Assembly: GCA_040218145.1 (NCBI GenBank)
Contig: JAVJQK010000148.1
Coordinates: 1 to 64,000, forward strand
Origin: Sandaracinaceae bacterium
GTDB taxonomy: Bacteria > Myxococcota_A > Polyangia > Polyangiales > Sandaracinaceae
DNA: 64,000 nucleotides
Reading direction: 5' to 3'
The notes under the pieces are model-generated. The model ran no database searches. It was given only the letters and a program-made list of their open reading frames with translations, and was not told the DNA's origin. Both the position numbers and the translations under genes were made by a program. Shown here piece after piece: positions 17,488 to 28,026 of the stretch. The stretch's first letter is position 1. Every line of letters begins with the position of its first letter.

Positions 17488-17771
17488 TTCTTCCTCCCGA
17501 ACATGCGGAGCATGCGGTCGGTGACGAGGAAGCCGCCGACGACGTTGATGGTCGCGAGCGTGATCGCGGCGAAGCCGAGCCAGTTGGACACCGACGGGTC
17601 CGCGTCCTGCGCCGCGTAGAGCGCGCCGACGATGGTGATGCCGCTGATGGCGTTGGCGCCGCTCATCAGGGGCGTGTGCAGGGTGGGGGGCACCTTCGAG
17701 ATGAGCTCGAAGCCCACGAAGATGGCCAGCACGAAGACGTACAGGCCGATGAGGACCGGTCCCATGGTCAT
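17484..17771 (-). CDS. pntAB: NAD(P) transhydrogenase subunit alpha, membrane part
   Basis: Small membrane subunit of 95 residues with three to four helices. It corresponds to the C-terminal membrane segment of fused PntA proteins: VPPTLHTPLMSGANAISGI is the typical family signature. Its ATG overlaps the stop of the NAD-binding subunit gene by 4 nt, and its stop overlaps the pntB start by 4 nt. The split alpha subunit is the arrangement known from Rhodospirillum rubrum. Confidence 0.95.
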   Translation of the reverse strand: MTMGPVLIGLYVFVLAIFVGFELISKVPPTLHTPLMSGANAISGITIVGALYAAQDADPSVSNWLGFAAITLATINVVGGFLVTDRMLRMFGRKK

Positions 17772-18907
17772 GAGGGATCTCCTTCGAGGAGCGCGCGGGT
17801 CGGGGCGTGTCTGACCTCGCCCGCGTGGGTGAGGAGCATCGCGCCGAGGATCTCGTCCTCGAGGTCGAGGCGAGGCGCGCCCTCGTGCTCGAGGTGCGTC
17901 AGGAGCGCGAGCACGTTGCGCGCGTACATCAGGCTCGCGTCGCGCGGGACGGAGGCAGGCACGTTGACGGGGCCGACGATGATGACGCCGTGGCGCTCGA
18001 CCGTCTCGCCCGCGACGCTGAGCGCGCAGTTGCCGCCCGTCTCGACCGCGAGATCGACGATGACCGCCCCGGGGCGCATGCGCGCGACGACGTCCTCTTC
18101 GATGAGGCGCGGCGCGGGGCGGCCGGGGATGTTCGCGGTGGTGATGACCGCGTCGGCCTGCGCGATGCGCTCGGCCACGAGGGCGCGCTGCTTCTTCAGG
18201 AAGTCCTCGCCCATCTCCTTCGCGTAGCCGCCCTCGCCCGCGCCGCTCTCCTCGAGCGGCAGATCGATGAAGCGCCCGCCGAGCGAGGCCACCTGCTCTT
18301 TCACCTCGGGCCGGATGTCGCTGACCTCGACCGTCGCGCCGAGCCGCCGGCACGTGGCGAGGGCCTGCAGCCCGGCGACGCCCGCGCCCATCACGACCAC
18401 CTTGGCGGGCTGGATGGTGCCGGCCGCGGTCATCATCAGCGGGAAGAGCTTGTCCAGGTGCACGCTCGCGACGAGCGCGGCGCGATAGCCGGCGATCGAG
18501 GCCTGGCTCGAGAGCGCGTCCATCGACTGGGCCCGCGTGATGCGCGGCAGCAGCTCCATCGCGAGCGCGGAGACCTGTCGGTCCCGCAGCGCGGCGACGC
18601 TCTCGACGGCGCGGTGGGGCGCGCAGAAGCCGACGAGGATGCCCTCGGCGCTCATCGCCGCGACCTCCTCCGCGCTCGGTGGCGCCACCTTCGCGACCAC
18701 CTCGGCGTTGGCCCAGGCCTCGCCCAGCTCCTCGACCAGCTCGGCGCCCGCGTCGGTGTACGAGTCGTCGGGGAAGCTGGCGCGGACGCCCGCCCCGGCC
18801 TCGACCCGGACGGAGTGGCCGGCGTCGGTCAGGCGGCCCACCGTCTCCGGGCTCGCCGCCACCCGGGTCTCGCCCGGCTCTCGTTCTCTCGGAATCAGGA
18901 TCTGCAC
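17768..18907 (-). CDS. pntAA: NAD(P) transhydrogenase subunit alpha, NAD-binding part
   Basis: Soluble NAD(H)-binding (domain I) subunit, 379 residues, related to alanine dehydrogenase. The N-terminus IPREREPGETRVAASPETV is typical. The segment RAQSMDALSSQA matches the conserved family motif, and the dinucleotide fingerprint VVVMGAGVAGLQA is followed by the Asp-containing strand EVSDIRPEV. The mobile-loop region GYAKEMGEDFLKKQR is present. The start is GTG at 18907, preceded by GGAG. First gene of the pntAA-pntAB-pntB operon. Confidence 0.96.
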   Translation of the reverse strand: MQILIPREREPGETRVAASPETVGRLTDAGHSVRVEAGAGVRASFPDDSYTDAGAELVEELGEAWANAEVVAKVAPPSAEEVAAMSAEGILVGFCAPHRAVESVAALRDRQVSALAMELLPRITRAQSMDALSSQASIAGYRAALVASVHLDKLFPLMMTAAGTIQPAKVVVMGAGVAGLQALATCRRLGATVEVSDIRPEVKEQVASLGGRFIDLPLEESGAGEGGYAKEMGEDFLKKQRALVAERIAQADAVITTANIPGRPAPRLIEEDVVARMRPGAVIVDLAVETGGNCALSVAGETVERHGVIIVGPVNVPASVPRDASLMYARNVLALLTHLEHEGAPRLDLEDEILGAMLLTHAGEVRHAPTRALLEGDPS

Positions 18908-19077
18908 GGAGGCTCCTCGGCTGCACGCTTCCTGCTGCGAGCAGGGCAGCCTGTCCAGTCGTTCATGACGCAGGCTGAGGCAGGATGACGCGGCGCGTCA
19001 CGGCTCCTCTTGAAGCCCGGCGGCGCTTTTCGCAAGGGCAGGCGGCTCCCGAGGGAGGCGAAGAGGCGCGGAGGGCG

Positions 19078-19083
19078 TATCTT
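19078..19083 (+). promoter_or_regulatory. -10-like hexamer TATCTT, 7 nt before an ATG
   Basis: TATCTT (TAnnnT) lies 7 nt before the ATG at 19091, with no purine-rich ribosome site between, which fits a leaderless transcript. Confidence 0.4.
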
Positions 19084-19090
19084 CGTTCTC

Positions 19091-19591
19091 ATGATTTCAC
19101 CGCGACGCGCCCTCCTCTGTCTCTCCGTCCCTTTCCTCCTCCTCCTCGGCGCCTGCGGCAGCGACGCGCCCTGCGACCCGTCGGACTGCGCGTTCGGCGG
19201 CGCGGACTTCCGCTGCCCGGACGACTCGGCCTGCGGCGGCTTCTCCCGCGTGGCGAGCTGCAGCGCGGGCGGCAACAGCTGCAACCTCGAGTGCGAGGCG
19301 AGCGCGAGCTGCGCCGGCACCTGCGCCGACAGCTGCAACCTCTCCTGCGACGCGACCGACTGCACGCTCCTCACCGGCGACAGCAGCTCCGTCGTGTGCA
19401 CGGAGGGCGCCGACTGCGACGTGACCTGCCAGGGCAACAGCTGCTCGCTGTCGTGTCAGAGCGGCTCGAGCTGCGACTTCACCTGTGAGGGGGAGAGCTG
19501 CTCGATGAGCTGCGCGGCGGACGCGAGCTGTCGCATGCGGTGCCCCGGCGACGACGGCCTGCAGCCGGTCACCGAGGGCCGCAGCTGCTGA
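19091..19591 (+). CDS. Cys-rich lipoprotein
   Basis: Predicted lipoprotein of 166 residues: a long hydrophobic signal ending LLLLGAC. The mature part has a Cys about every four to six residues in a rough C-x3-C-x5-6-C pattern (for example SCNLEC, SCAGTC, SCNLSC, SCDFTC). There are very few large hydrophobics, so the fold is probably held by disulfides or by a repetitive beta-coil. A second lipoprotein with the same style of Cys repeat lies at 47121-47789. No family recognised. The gene is divergent from the transhydrogenase operon. Confidence 0.75.
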   Translation: MISPRRALLCLSVPFLLLLGACGSDAPCDPSDCAFGGADFRCPDDSACGGFSRVASCSAGGNSCNLECEASASCAGTCADSCNLSCDATDCTLLTGDSSSVVCTEGADCDVTCQGNSCSLSCQSGSSCDFTCEGESCSMSCAADASCRMRCPGDDGLQPVTEGRSC

Positions 19592-19632
19592 CCGTGCGAG
19601 GGCCCTACCGCGGGGAAGGCAGCGCGCGGAGC

Positions 19633-20061
19633 GTGCACCGCCTGCGCTTTCGTCGGGTGTTCAGCGCCCTCGGCGCGGCGCTCTTCTGCGCCGCGGTGAC
19701 GGCCGCGTGCCTCGCCGTGATGATCGATCGCGGCGAGGTCGAGCTGGTCGGGGCGGGCGCGACGCTCGTGTTCGGCCTCGGCGCGGCCGTGCTCGTGTGG
19801 GATCTGGTCCAGCGCCTGCGCACCCGGATCACGCTGGACCGAGACGGAGTTCGCGCCGAGACGCGCGGCGCGCTGACGGAGCTGCGCTGGGAGGAGGTCC
19901 AGCGCGTCGAGACCTTCGTGGTGAACGAGCACGTCTCGCACGTGCTGCATGGGCCCAGAGGGGAGCGGATCGAGATCCACGACGACCTGGTGGCGTTCCC
20001 GGAGCTCTGGGCCACCATCGACGCGAAGCTCGCGTCGTCGTCCGTCAGTCCTTCGCGCTAG
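19633..20061 (+). CDS. Membrane protein with PH-like domain
   Basis: Predicted protein of about 142 residues: two N-terminal membrane helices, then a beta-rich segment (TRITLDRDGVRAETRG, LRWEEVQRVETF) that resembles bacterial PH-like domains of the YdbS/EbsA kind. The start is uncertain. GTG at 19633 is used because it begins just before the first helix; GTG at 19594, immediately after the preceding stop, is possible. The 3' end overlaps the convergent kinase gene by 17 nt. Function unknown. Confidence 0.55.
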   Translation: MHRLRFRRVFSALGAALFCAAVTAACLAVMIDRGEVELVGAGATLVFGLGAAVLVWDLVQRLRTRITLDRDGVRAETRGALTELRWEEVQRVETFVVNEHVSHVLHGPRGERIEIHDDLVAFPELWATIDAKLASSSVSPSR

Positions 20062-21136
20062 GGAAGGCGGGGATCTCGACGCTCTCGCGGAGGTCGTCGT
20101 CGCCTTCGCCCAGCAGGTCGCCCGGTCGGCTGCGGCGCAGCGGAACCAGCTGGGACGGCGGCAGGTCCCGGGGCGGGAGCTTCAGCCGCTCGCGCGCGAG
20201 GGCCACGCTCTCTCCGAGCGGCTCGGCGTCGGTGGGCTCGGCCACGCGCCGGAGCACCCGCGCGAGCGCGCGCGCCATCTGCTGGGCGGTCCTGAAGCGC
20301 TTCTGCGGATCGCGCTCGAGGGCGCGGTGCACCGTGCGCGTCAGCTCGGCCGGGAGATCCGGGCGGGTCGACTCCAGGGGCGGGACCTCGCAGGCCATCA
20401 CGCTCTTCAGCGTCTCGAGGTCGGTCTTCTGCTTGAACAGGCGCCGCCCGGCCAGGATCTCCCAGAGCACGATGCCGAGGGAGAAGAGATCCGACTGCGG
20501 CGTGGGCTCGGTCTTCGAGTCGTCGACCATCTCGGGCGGGAGATAGGCGACCTTGCCCTTCACCATCTCCGGACGCGTGATCTTGGCGCGGTCCATGGCC
20601 CGGGCGAGGCCGAAGTCGGCGAGCTTCACGATCCCGTTGAGGCCGATGAGCACGTTCCCCGGCGTGACGTCTCGGTGATAGGCGGGCGCTGGCTTGCCCC
20701 ACGGGTCGGTGCGGCCGTGCGCGGCGTGCAGCCCGCGCAGCGCCTCGATGCCGATGGCCGCCGTGAGGTGCCAGGGCGTGTGCCAGCCCGCGTCCTGGAA
20801 GGACTTCGACCAGCGCCCGAGGTCGACGCCCTCGACCCACTCCATCACCAGGTAGTGGCTGCCCCAGTCGTCGACCCCGAAGTCGTGCAGCTGCACCACG
20901 TTGGGGTGATCGAGGGTGGCGCCGACCCGGGCCTCCTCGACGAACATCTGGACGAACTCGGGGCTGTGGGACAGCGACGCCTTGATGCGCTTGACCCCGA
21001 CGGGGCGGATGAAACCGGCCGCGCCGCGGGTGACCGCGCGCCACACGTCGGCCATTCCCCCTTCCCCAGCCCGCTCGACCAGCTGGTAGCGGCCGGCCAG
21101 GACGTTGCCTTCGGCGTCCTCCACCGACGGGAGCAT
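20045..21136 (-). CDS. Hanks-type serine/threonine protein kinase
   Basis: Cytoplasmic kinase of about 363 residues with no membrane helix. Visible: glycine loop GEGGMADVW, Lys in GVKRIK, Glu helix VEEARVGATLDHPNV, catalytic loop HRDVTPGN, DFGLAR, and the activation-segment end GKVAYLPPEMV. HRDVxPxN in place of HRDLKPxN is common in myxobacterial kinases, but the usual catalytic-loop Lys is Thr here. The C-terminal 70 residues are basic and Pro/Arg-rich. A TATGCT hexamer overlaps the ATG at 21136, so the GTG at 21124, 7 nt downstream of it, may be the real start; the kinase domain is intact either way. Divergent from typA. Confidence 0.92.
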   Translation of the reverse strand: MLPSVEDAEGNVLAGRYQLVERAGEGGMADVWRAVTRGAAGFIRPVGVKRIKASLSHSPEFVQMFVEEARVGATLDHPNVVQLHDFGVDDWGSHYLVMEWVEGVDLGRWSKSFQDAGWHTPWHLTAAIGIEALRGLHAAHGRTDPWGKPAPAYHRDVTPGNVLIGLNGIVKLADFGLARAMDRAKITRPEMVKGKVAYLPPEMVDDSKTEPTPQSDLFSLGIVLWEILAGRRLFKQKTDLETLKSVMACEVPPLESTRPDLPAELTRTVHRALERDPQKRFRTAQQMARALARVLRRVAEPTDAEPLGESVALARERLKLPPRDLPPSQLVPLRRSRPGDLLGEGDDDLRESVEIPAFPSAKD

Positions 21137-21207
21137 ACCAGTGACGCGCGTTGCCCGGGGGGCGGGCACGTGTCACACACCGGCCCCCCTCCCGGAGCTG
21201 TACCCCC

Positions 21208-23025
<1,818 letters not shown>

Positions 23026-23065
23026 AACAGTTGAGCCCGGGCGCATTTGAGGTTAGACGGCAGCC

Positions 23066-23383
23066 ATGGGGCTGAAGCACGAGATCCACCACGGCTTGGA
23101 GCCGGACCTGGCCAAGAAGGCCATCGACAAGGCCATGGAGGCGTACTCCGCGCGCTTCGCGGACTACAACCCGCGCTTCGAGTGGAAGTCCGACAGCCGT
23201 GGCGAGCTCGGCTTCAAGGCCAAGGGCGTCACCGTCGACGGCTCGATCGAGATCGTCGGGTCGAAGATCCTCGTCGACCTCGACGTCCCGTTCCTGCTCC
23301 GCGTCTTCAAGGGCAAGGCGATGGACGTGATCGACCGTGAAGTGAAGAAGTGGGTCGAGAAGGCCCGCAACGGCGAGATCTGA
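23066..23383 (+). CDS. Polyhydroxyalkanoate-system (PHA granule) family protein
   Basis: Soluble protein of 105 residues resembling the putative polyhydroxyalkanoic acid system protein family, found near PHA genes and thought to be granule-associated. The family-like features are a short helix, the strands GELGFKAKGVTVDGSIEIVGSKILVDLDVPFLLRVF split by turns, and a Lys-rich C-terminal helix. TAGACG lies 6 nt before the ATG. The next gene starts one base after the stop codon's following G, so the two are co-transcribed. No PHA synthase is seen in the window. Confidence 0.65.
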   Translation: MGLKHEIHHGLEPDLAKKAIDKAMEAYSARFADYNPRFEWKSDSRGELGFKAKGVTVDGSIEIVGSKILVDLDVPFLLRVFKGKAMDVIDREVKKWVEKARNGEI

Positions 23384-23384
23384 G

Positions 23385-24305
23385 ATGCGCCCCCTCGCGG
23401 TCCTGGAGGAGCTGCTCGGCTCGCCGGACCGCGCCGCGCCCGAGCCGCTCCGGACCGACGACGTGGCCACCTGGTGGGCCGCGCACCGCGATCTCGCGAA
23501 GGACTGCGCGGCGCCCTGGGAGGCCGCCGTCCGCGGAGGCGCGCGGGCCGACCGGCTCGGCTTCGCGTTCGCGGCGGGCTACGAGGCCGCGCTCTGGCGG
23601 CTCCTCCCGGATCACGATCGCACCAAGTCCGCGGCGCTCTGCGCGACCGAGGCGGGCGGCGTGCATCCCCGCGCGATGAACACGCGCTTCGAGGGCGGCG
23701 GGCTTCACGGCGAGAAGACCTTCGTGACGCTGGGGACCCACGCCGAGGAGCTGCTCGTGCTCGCGCGGGAGGGAGGGGACGACGAGCGGCCCGCGCTGGC
23801 GCTCGTGCGCGTGTCGGCCGCCGCGGATGGCGTCGTCCTCACGCCGCTGCCCGCGACGCCTTTCGTTCCCGAGATCCCGCACGCGTCGGTGCGCTTCGAC
23901 GGCGCGCGGGGCGAGCGCCTCGACGGCGACGGCTGGGCCGACCACGTGCGCCCCTTCCGGACGATCGAGGACATCCACGTGCACGCCGCCTTCCTGGCGT
24001 GGCTCGTCGCCGCGGGGCGGCGCTGGGGCTTCGCGCCCGAGCCGCTCGAGCGCGCGCTGTCGATCCTGCTCGGCCTCGAGGTCCTCTCGCGGGCCGACGC
24101 GTCGGCGCCCGCCACGCACCTCGCGCTCGCGGGGGCCATCGACGCGACGCGCGGGGTGGTCGACGCGTGCGACTGGGATCGCGCGCCCGAGATGGATCGG
24201 ACCCGGTGGGAGCGCGACCGCCGGCTGCTCGACGTGGCCGGCAAGGCGCGCGCGGCGCGACGCGAGAAGGCGCGCGCGAGCGGACTCAGCGGGAGACGGG
24301 CGTGA
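23385..24305 (+). CDS. Short acyl-CoA-dehydrogenase-like protein
   Basis: Protein of 306 residues resembling the acyl-CoA dehydrogenase fold but shorter than the usual 380. The middle-domain segment CATEAGGVHPRAMNTRFEGG matches the flavin/substrate loop of the family, and GLHGEKTFVTLG follows as in authentic members. The C-terminal helical bundle is short and no clear catalytic Glu or FAD-binding Arg-Gln segment is visible, so activity is uncertain. The start is one base after the PHA-family gene, implying a shared transcript and perhaps a role in hydroxyacyl-CoA supply. The 3' end overlaps the convergent VWA-FHA gene by 20 nt. Confidence 0.65.
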   Translation: MRPLAVLEELLGSPDRAAPEPLRTDDVATWWAAHRDLAKDCAAPWEAAVRGGARADRLGFAFAAGYEAALWRLLPDHDRTKSAALCATEAGGVHPRAMNTRFEGGGLHGEKTFVTLGTHAEELLVLAREGGDDERPALALVRVSAAADGVVLTPLPATPFVPEIPHASVRFDGARGERLDGDGWADHVRPFRTIEDIHVHAAFLAWLVAAGRRWGFAPEPLERALSILLGLEVLSRADASAPATHLALAGAIDATRGVVDACDWDRAPEMDRTRWERDRRLLDVAGKARAARREKARASGLSGRRA

Positions 24306-25611
24306 CCGAGGCCTCGAAGTTGAAGCGGGTCGCCTCGTCGTCTTCGCCGTAGCGGGTCACGTCCTCGGACTCCCACTGCTCGACGTCGAAGACGAGCTCG
24401 TGCTTGTCGATGCGCACGATGTCTCCCGGCTCGAGCGGGCGCTCCTCCGTCACGCGCTCTCCATTGACGAACGTGCCGTTGCGGGTGCGATGGTCGGTGA
24501 TCCAGAAGGTGCCGCCGCGGAAGCGCACCGACGCGTGGCGGCGGCTCACCGTGTCCCGGTCGATGACCACGCTGACCACGTCCCGGTCGGAGGCCTTGCG
24601 GCCGATGACCGTCATCTCGCCGAGGTCGTGTCGCACGCGCCCTGTCGCTCCGGTGGTGTCCATCAGGTACGCCTTCGGCACGTCGACCGCCCGCCTCGGC
24701 GCGCTGGACGCGGGCGCCGCTCGGCGGCGGCGCATGAAGAAGAAGACGCCGAACGAGAGCGCGAGGAACGCGAGCGCCGCGGCGATGACCCAGGCGGGCG
24801 CCGCCGAAGAAGCGGGCTCCGCGCGCCCCCCCTCGACCGTCACGGGACCGTCGGCGCTCGCCGGCGCGTCGGGCGTCTCGGGCGCGGGCTGTGGCACCTC
24901 TGTCTGCGATTCGGCCGGCGCCTCCACGGGGGCGTCGGGGACGCTCGCCGCCTCGATGCGGTCGAAGGCCTGGTTGAGGGCGGCCGCCTCGAACACGCGC
25001 ACGTACTCCCCGTCGGTGCGGCGCGTGACGCTCTCGATGACCCGGTAGTCGGCGTCTTCGGTGAACGCGATCCCGAACAGGCGCACGCCCGCGTCGGCGG
25101 CCGAGTCGGCCAGCCCCTCGGAGAGCCAGTCCTCGAGCTCCTCGTCGCGCTCCGCGTCTCCCGTGTCGACGCGGCCGTCGGTCAAGAAGACGATCGAGCG
25201 TCGAGTGCCCTCGCGGCCATCGGTCCGGAGATGGTAGAGGGCGCGCTCGATCGCGGCGGGCAAGTTCGTCCAGCGGCCGCGATAGGTGACCTCCTCGTCG
25301 AGCGCGCCCGCGAAGCGCTCCCGCGCGGCGTCGTCGGACGGCGCGAGCGGCACCACGAGGCGCGCGGTCTCGTCGAACACCAGCAGCGCGACCCGGGTGT
25401 CGGCCGCGCGTCGCTCGACGAAGCGCTGCACCGCGAGCAGCGCGAGGCTGTCCGGATCGTTGCGCCGCATGCTGCCCGAGTTGTCGACCACCACGACGAC
25501 GTCCTCGGCCTCCTGCGCGGCCGGTCCGGCTTGGGCCTCGGCCGGGAGCGCGACGGCCCACAGGGTGGCCGTCCACACGCAGAAGCCGAGGAGGGCGGGG
25601 CGAGGCAGCAT
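24286..25611 (-). CDS. VWA domain - membrane helix - FHA domain protein
   Basis: Membrane protein of 441 residues: signal peptide ending AEAQA; von Willebrand A domain with MIDAS motif DNSGSMRR (near residue 44) outside the cytoplasm; Ala/Pro linker; one helix (about 268-290) followed by RRRR. The cytoplasmic FHA domain has the phosphothreonine-binding signature IGRK, SRRHA and NGTFVNG (about 330-405). The VWA part would bind a ligand through a metal, and the FHA part a phosphorylated partner. The gene lies 36 nt after a membrane-anchored Ser/Thr kinase on the same strand, which is the obvious candidate partner. Confidence 0.9.
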   Translation of the reverse strand: MLPRPALLGFCVWTATLWAVALPAEAQAGPAAQEAEDVVVVVDNSGSMRRNDPDSLALLAVQRFVERRAADTRVALLVFDETARLVVPLAPSDDAARERFAGALDEEVTYRGRWTNLPAAIERALYHLRTDGREGTRRSIVFLTDGRVDTGDAERDEELEDWLSEGLADSAADAGVRLFGIAFTEDADYRVIESVTRRTDGEYVRVFEAAALNQAFDRIEAASVPDAPVEAPAESQTEVPQPAPETPDAPASADGPVTVEGGRAEPASSAAPAWVIAAALAFLALSFGVFFFMRRRRAAPASSAPRRAVDVPKAYLMDTTGATGRVRHDLGEMTVIGRKASDRDVVSVVIDRDTVSRRHASVRFRGGTFWITDHRTRNGTFVNGERVTEERPLEPGDIVRIDKHELVFDVEQWESEDVTRYGEDDEATRFNFEASVTPVSR

Positions 25612-25647
25612 GGCGTGAGGAGAGAGTAATCCCCCCACGGCCGCGCG

Positions 25648-26802
25648 TCAGGTCAGGCCGAGACGGAGGAGCAGGCTGGCCGCGAAGGCGAGCATGCCGG
25701 CGCCCGCCGTGAGGTAGGCGAGGTGGCGCGGGCTGACGACCGGCTCGGCCATCACCGCCGGCGCGTCGGTCGCGTACATCGGCCGGCCGCGCCAGACCTC
25801 GGTGGCCGCCCCGTCGTCGAGCAGGTCGTCGTCCTCGAGCAGGCCGAGCTCGTCGGGCACCCGCGCGGCGGAGAGGCGCGGGAGATCGATCTCCGTCTTG
25901 GTGACCTCGAGGCTGCGCCGCAGGTCGGCCGCGATCGTCTCGAGGCGTCCAGCGACCGCGCCGGCGTCGCGGGGGCGCTCCTTCGGGTCCTTCTCGAGGA
26001 GGGCCGAGACCAGGAGATCCAGCTCCGCGGGCACCGGCGCCCACGGCGCGGCCTGCCGGAGCCTCGGGGCGGGGCGGGTGACCTGCGCGCGGAGCGTCTC
26101 CATCGGGTCGCCCGTCTTGAAGGGCGGCTCCCCCACGATCATCTCGAAGATCAGCAGGCCCAGGGCGTAGAGGTCGGTGGTCGGGCCGAGCGGCTTCCGG
26201 GTGGCGGCCTCCGGGCTCATGTAGACCGGCGTCCCGAGCACGCGGTTGACCCCCGTCAGCGGCTCCCACTCGTCCTCGTCGTCGACCAGCTTGGCGATCC
26301 CGAAGTCGAGCACCTTGACCGTTCCGTCCTCGCACAGGAAGACGTTGGCGGGCTTCAGATCCCGATGCAGCACGCCGGCCTCGTGCGCGGCGCGCAGCCC
26401 CTTGGCGATGTCGGCCGCGATGCGCAGCGCCTCGGTCAGCGGCAGCTGCGGGCCCCGCGAGAGCCGCTCGAGCAGGCTCTCTCCCTCGAGCTTCTCCATG
26501 GCGATGTAGTGCTCGCCGCGGTCGGACCCGAAGTCGAAGAGCGTGACCACGTGCGGGCTGTGGATCCGCCCGGCCGCGCGCGCCTCGCGGGCGAAGCGCT
26601 GGGCGGTCACCGCGTCGGTCCGCCGGTCGGGGCGGATCACCTTCAGCGCCACCCTCCGGTCCAGCCCGATCTGCTCCGCCACGTAGACCTTGCCGATCCC
26701 CCCCTGTCCGAGCAGGCCCAGCACCTGGTAGCGACCCGCCACCGTGCGTCCGCTGAGGGTCTGCTGCGCCGGGAGCCGCCAGTCGGAGGGTTCGTGCGTC
26801 AT
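25648..26802 (-). CDS. Membrane-anchored serine/threonine protein kinase
   Basis: Kinase of 384 residues. N-terminal 25 residues are followed by the complete kinase domain: GQGGIGKVY, VALKVI, HRDLKPAN, DFGIAK, GTPVYMSPEA, and the Asp/Arg of subdomains IX-XI. After a juxtamembrane region rich in acidic residues (LLEDDDLLDDG), the protein ends in a single helix (AYLTAGAGMLAFAASLLL) with almost no extracytoplasmic part. It therefore lacks its own sensor domain, and the downstream VWA-FHA protein may provide one. The ATG at 26802 is the natural start. Confidence 0.95.
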   Translation of the reverse strand: MTHEPSDWRLPAQQTLSGRTVAGRYQVLGLLGQGGIGKVYVAEQIGLDRRVALKVIRPDRRTDAVTAQRFAREARAAGRIHSPHVVTLFDFGSDRGEHYIAMEKLEGESLLERLSRGPQLPLTEALRIAADIAKGLRAAHEAGVLHRDLKPANVFLCEDGTVKVLDFGIAKLVDDEDEWEPLTGVNRVLGTPVYMSPEAATRKPLGPTTDLYALGLLIFEMIVGEPPFKTGDPMETLRAQVTRPAPRLRQAAPWAPVPAELDLLVSALLEKDPKERPRDAGAVAGRLETIAADLRRSLEVTKTEIDLPRLSAARVPDELGLLEDDDLLDDGAATEVWRGRPMYATDAPAVMAEPVVSPRHLAYLTAGAGMLAFAASLLLRLGLT

Positions 26803-26951
26803 GGTGTGAGCTTCCGCAACAGCCGTGCCACGATCCGGACGGGCGAAACGGCCGCGTTCGGGCCCCGGGAGGGGTCGATCCACCCCGGAGATCGGAACAC
26901 CGGATGCGGTCGGTGGCCAGCCAGGCGGCCGGTGCTCGCGCCCTCGGCGCG

Positions 26952-27728
26952 TCAGGCGACGGGCACGCTGAGCACCGGACAGCGGCTGCTCCGCAGGACG
27001 CGCTCGGTGTGGCTGCCCGCGATGACGTCGCCCACCGAGTCGTGTCCGCGCGTGGCCATGACGACGAGGCTCACGCCCTCCGCCTCCTTCGCCAGCGCCG
27101 CCTCGAGCGGCGCGTCCACGGTCCGCCGGATCCAGGTCCAGCCCGGGCGCTCCGGGGTCTCGGGCCACTCCGTGGGCGCGCCGACCCGCAGGAGGTGGAT
27201 CTCGGCCTGCTCCACGCCGGCCATGTCCAGGATCCACGCCGCGCGCTCCACCGCCTGAGCCGCCTCCTCCGCGTCGCCGATGGGGACGAGGACGCGCCGC
27301 AGATCGATCGACCCCGAGGCCTCGTCCACGAAGCCCTTCACGTCGGTGCGGAGCAGGAGCGAGGGGACCCGCAGGTTGTTCGCGATCCCCTCCGCGTAGC
27401 TCTCGTGCAGGATTCGCGCGATCGGACTGCGGTCGTGCGTGGCGGCCACGATCAGGTCGGGGGCGAGCCCACGGAGCGCGTCGAGCACCGCGTCCGAGGT
27501 GTCCTCGAGGCAGCAGTCGGCCACGAGCCGCTCGTAGGTGAGCCCGCCGTCGTCGCCCCAGCGCGACAGGAGCGCGCCAGCGTCGGGCATGCGGGCCGCG
27601 AAGCTGGGATCGTCGCCCGCGTGGACGGACACGAGCCTCGCGCCGGCCCGACGAGCGAGCGCGGTAGCGTGCGCGAAGGCGAGGTGTTCGTCGCTCGACG
27701 CGTTGGTGGGGTGGGCGATCGTGGTCAT
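26952..27728 (-). CDS. Tandem universal stress protein (UspA) domains
   Basis: Cytoplasmic protein of 258 residues made of two UspA-like domains. The second has the nucleotide-binding type end VMATRGHDSVGDVIAGSHTERVLRSSRCPVLSVPV (matching G-x2-G-x9-G-S), and the first has the shorter VAATHDRSPIARILHES. ATP binding by the second domain is likely from this motif. The ATG at 27728 is preceded by GAGGAGAGAG. A stress or energy-limitation role follows from the family only. Confidence 0.88.
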   Translation of the reverse strand: MTTIAHPTNASSDEHLAFAHATALARRAGARLVSVHAGDDPSFAARMPDAGALLSRWGDDGGLTYERLVADCCLEDTSDAVLDALRGLAPDLIVAATHDRSPIARILHESYAEGIANNLRVPSLLLRTDVKGFVDEASGSIDLRRVLVPIGDAEEAAQAVERAAWILDMAGVEQAEIHLLRVGAPTEWPETPERPGWTWIRRTVDAPLEAALAKEAEGVSLVVMATRGHDSVGDVIAGSHTERVLRSSRCPVLSVPVA

Positions 27729-28026
27729 GGGCTCTCTCCTCGGGGCTACGGGTGCACGCCGCCGCGTGCCGAGGCGTCGGAGCGCGAGGTGCGCACGCCG
27801 ACGAACACCGCAAGTCGCGGACCAGCCGAGCAACCCGCGTGGGGAGGGGCAGATAGGCTCTCGGCGGAGGCTCCACGGCGTCCCGGTGGTGCAGCCCCCG
27901 TTGCGTGTCGTTTCAGAGATCTCGCGCCGACCCGGCCACCACACGACGAGCTCGCCGAGGGCCGTCCGCGGAGGACGACGTTTTCGCTTGCGCGAGATCG
28001 CCGCTCGCGCCTCACGATGCGGGCAG

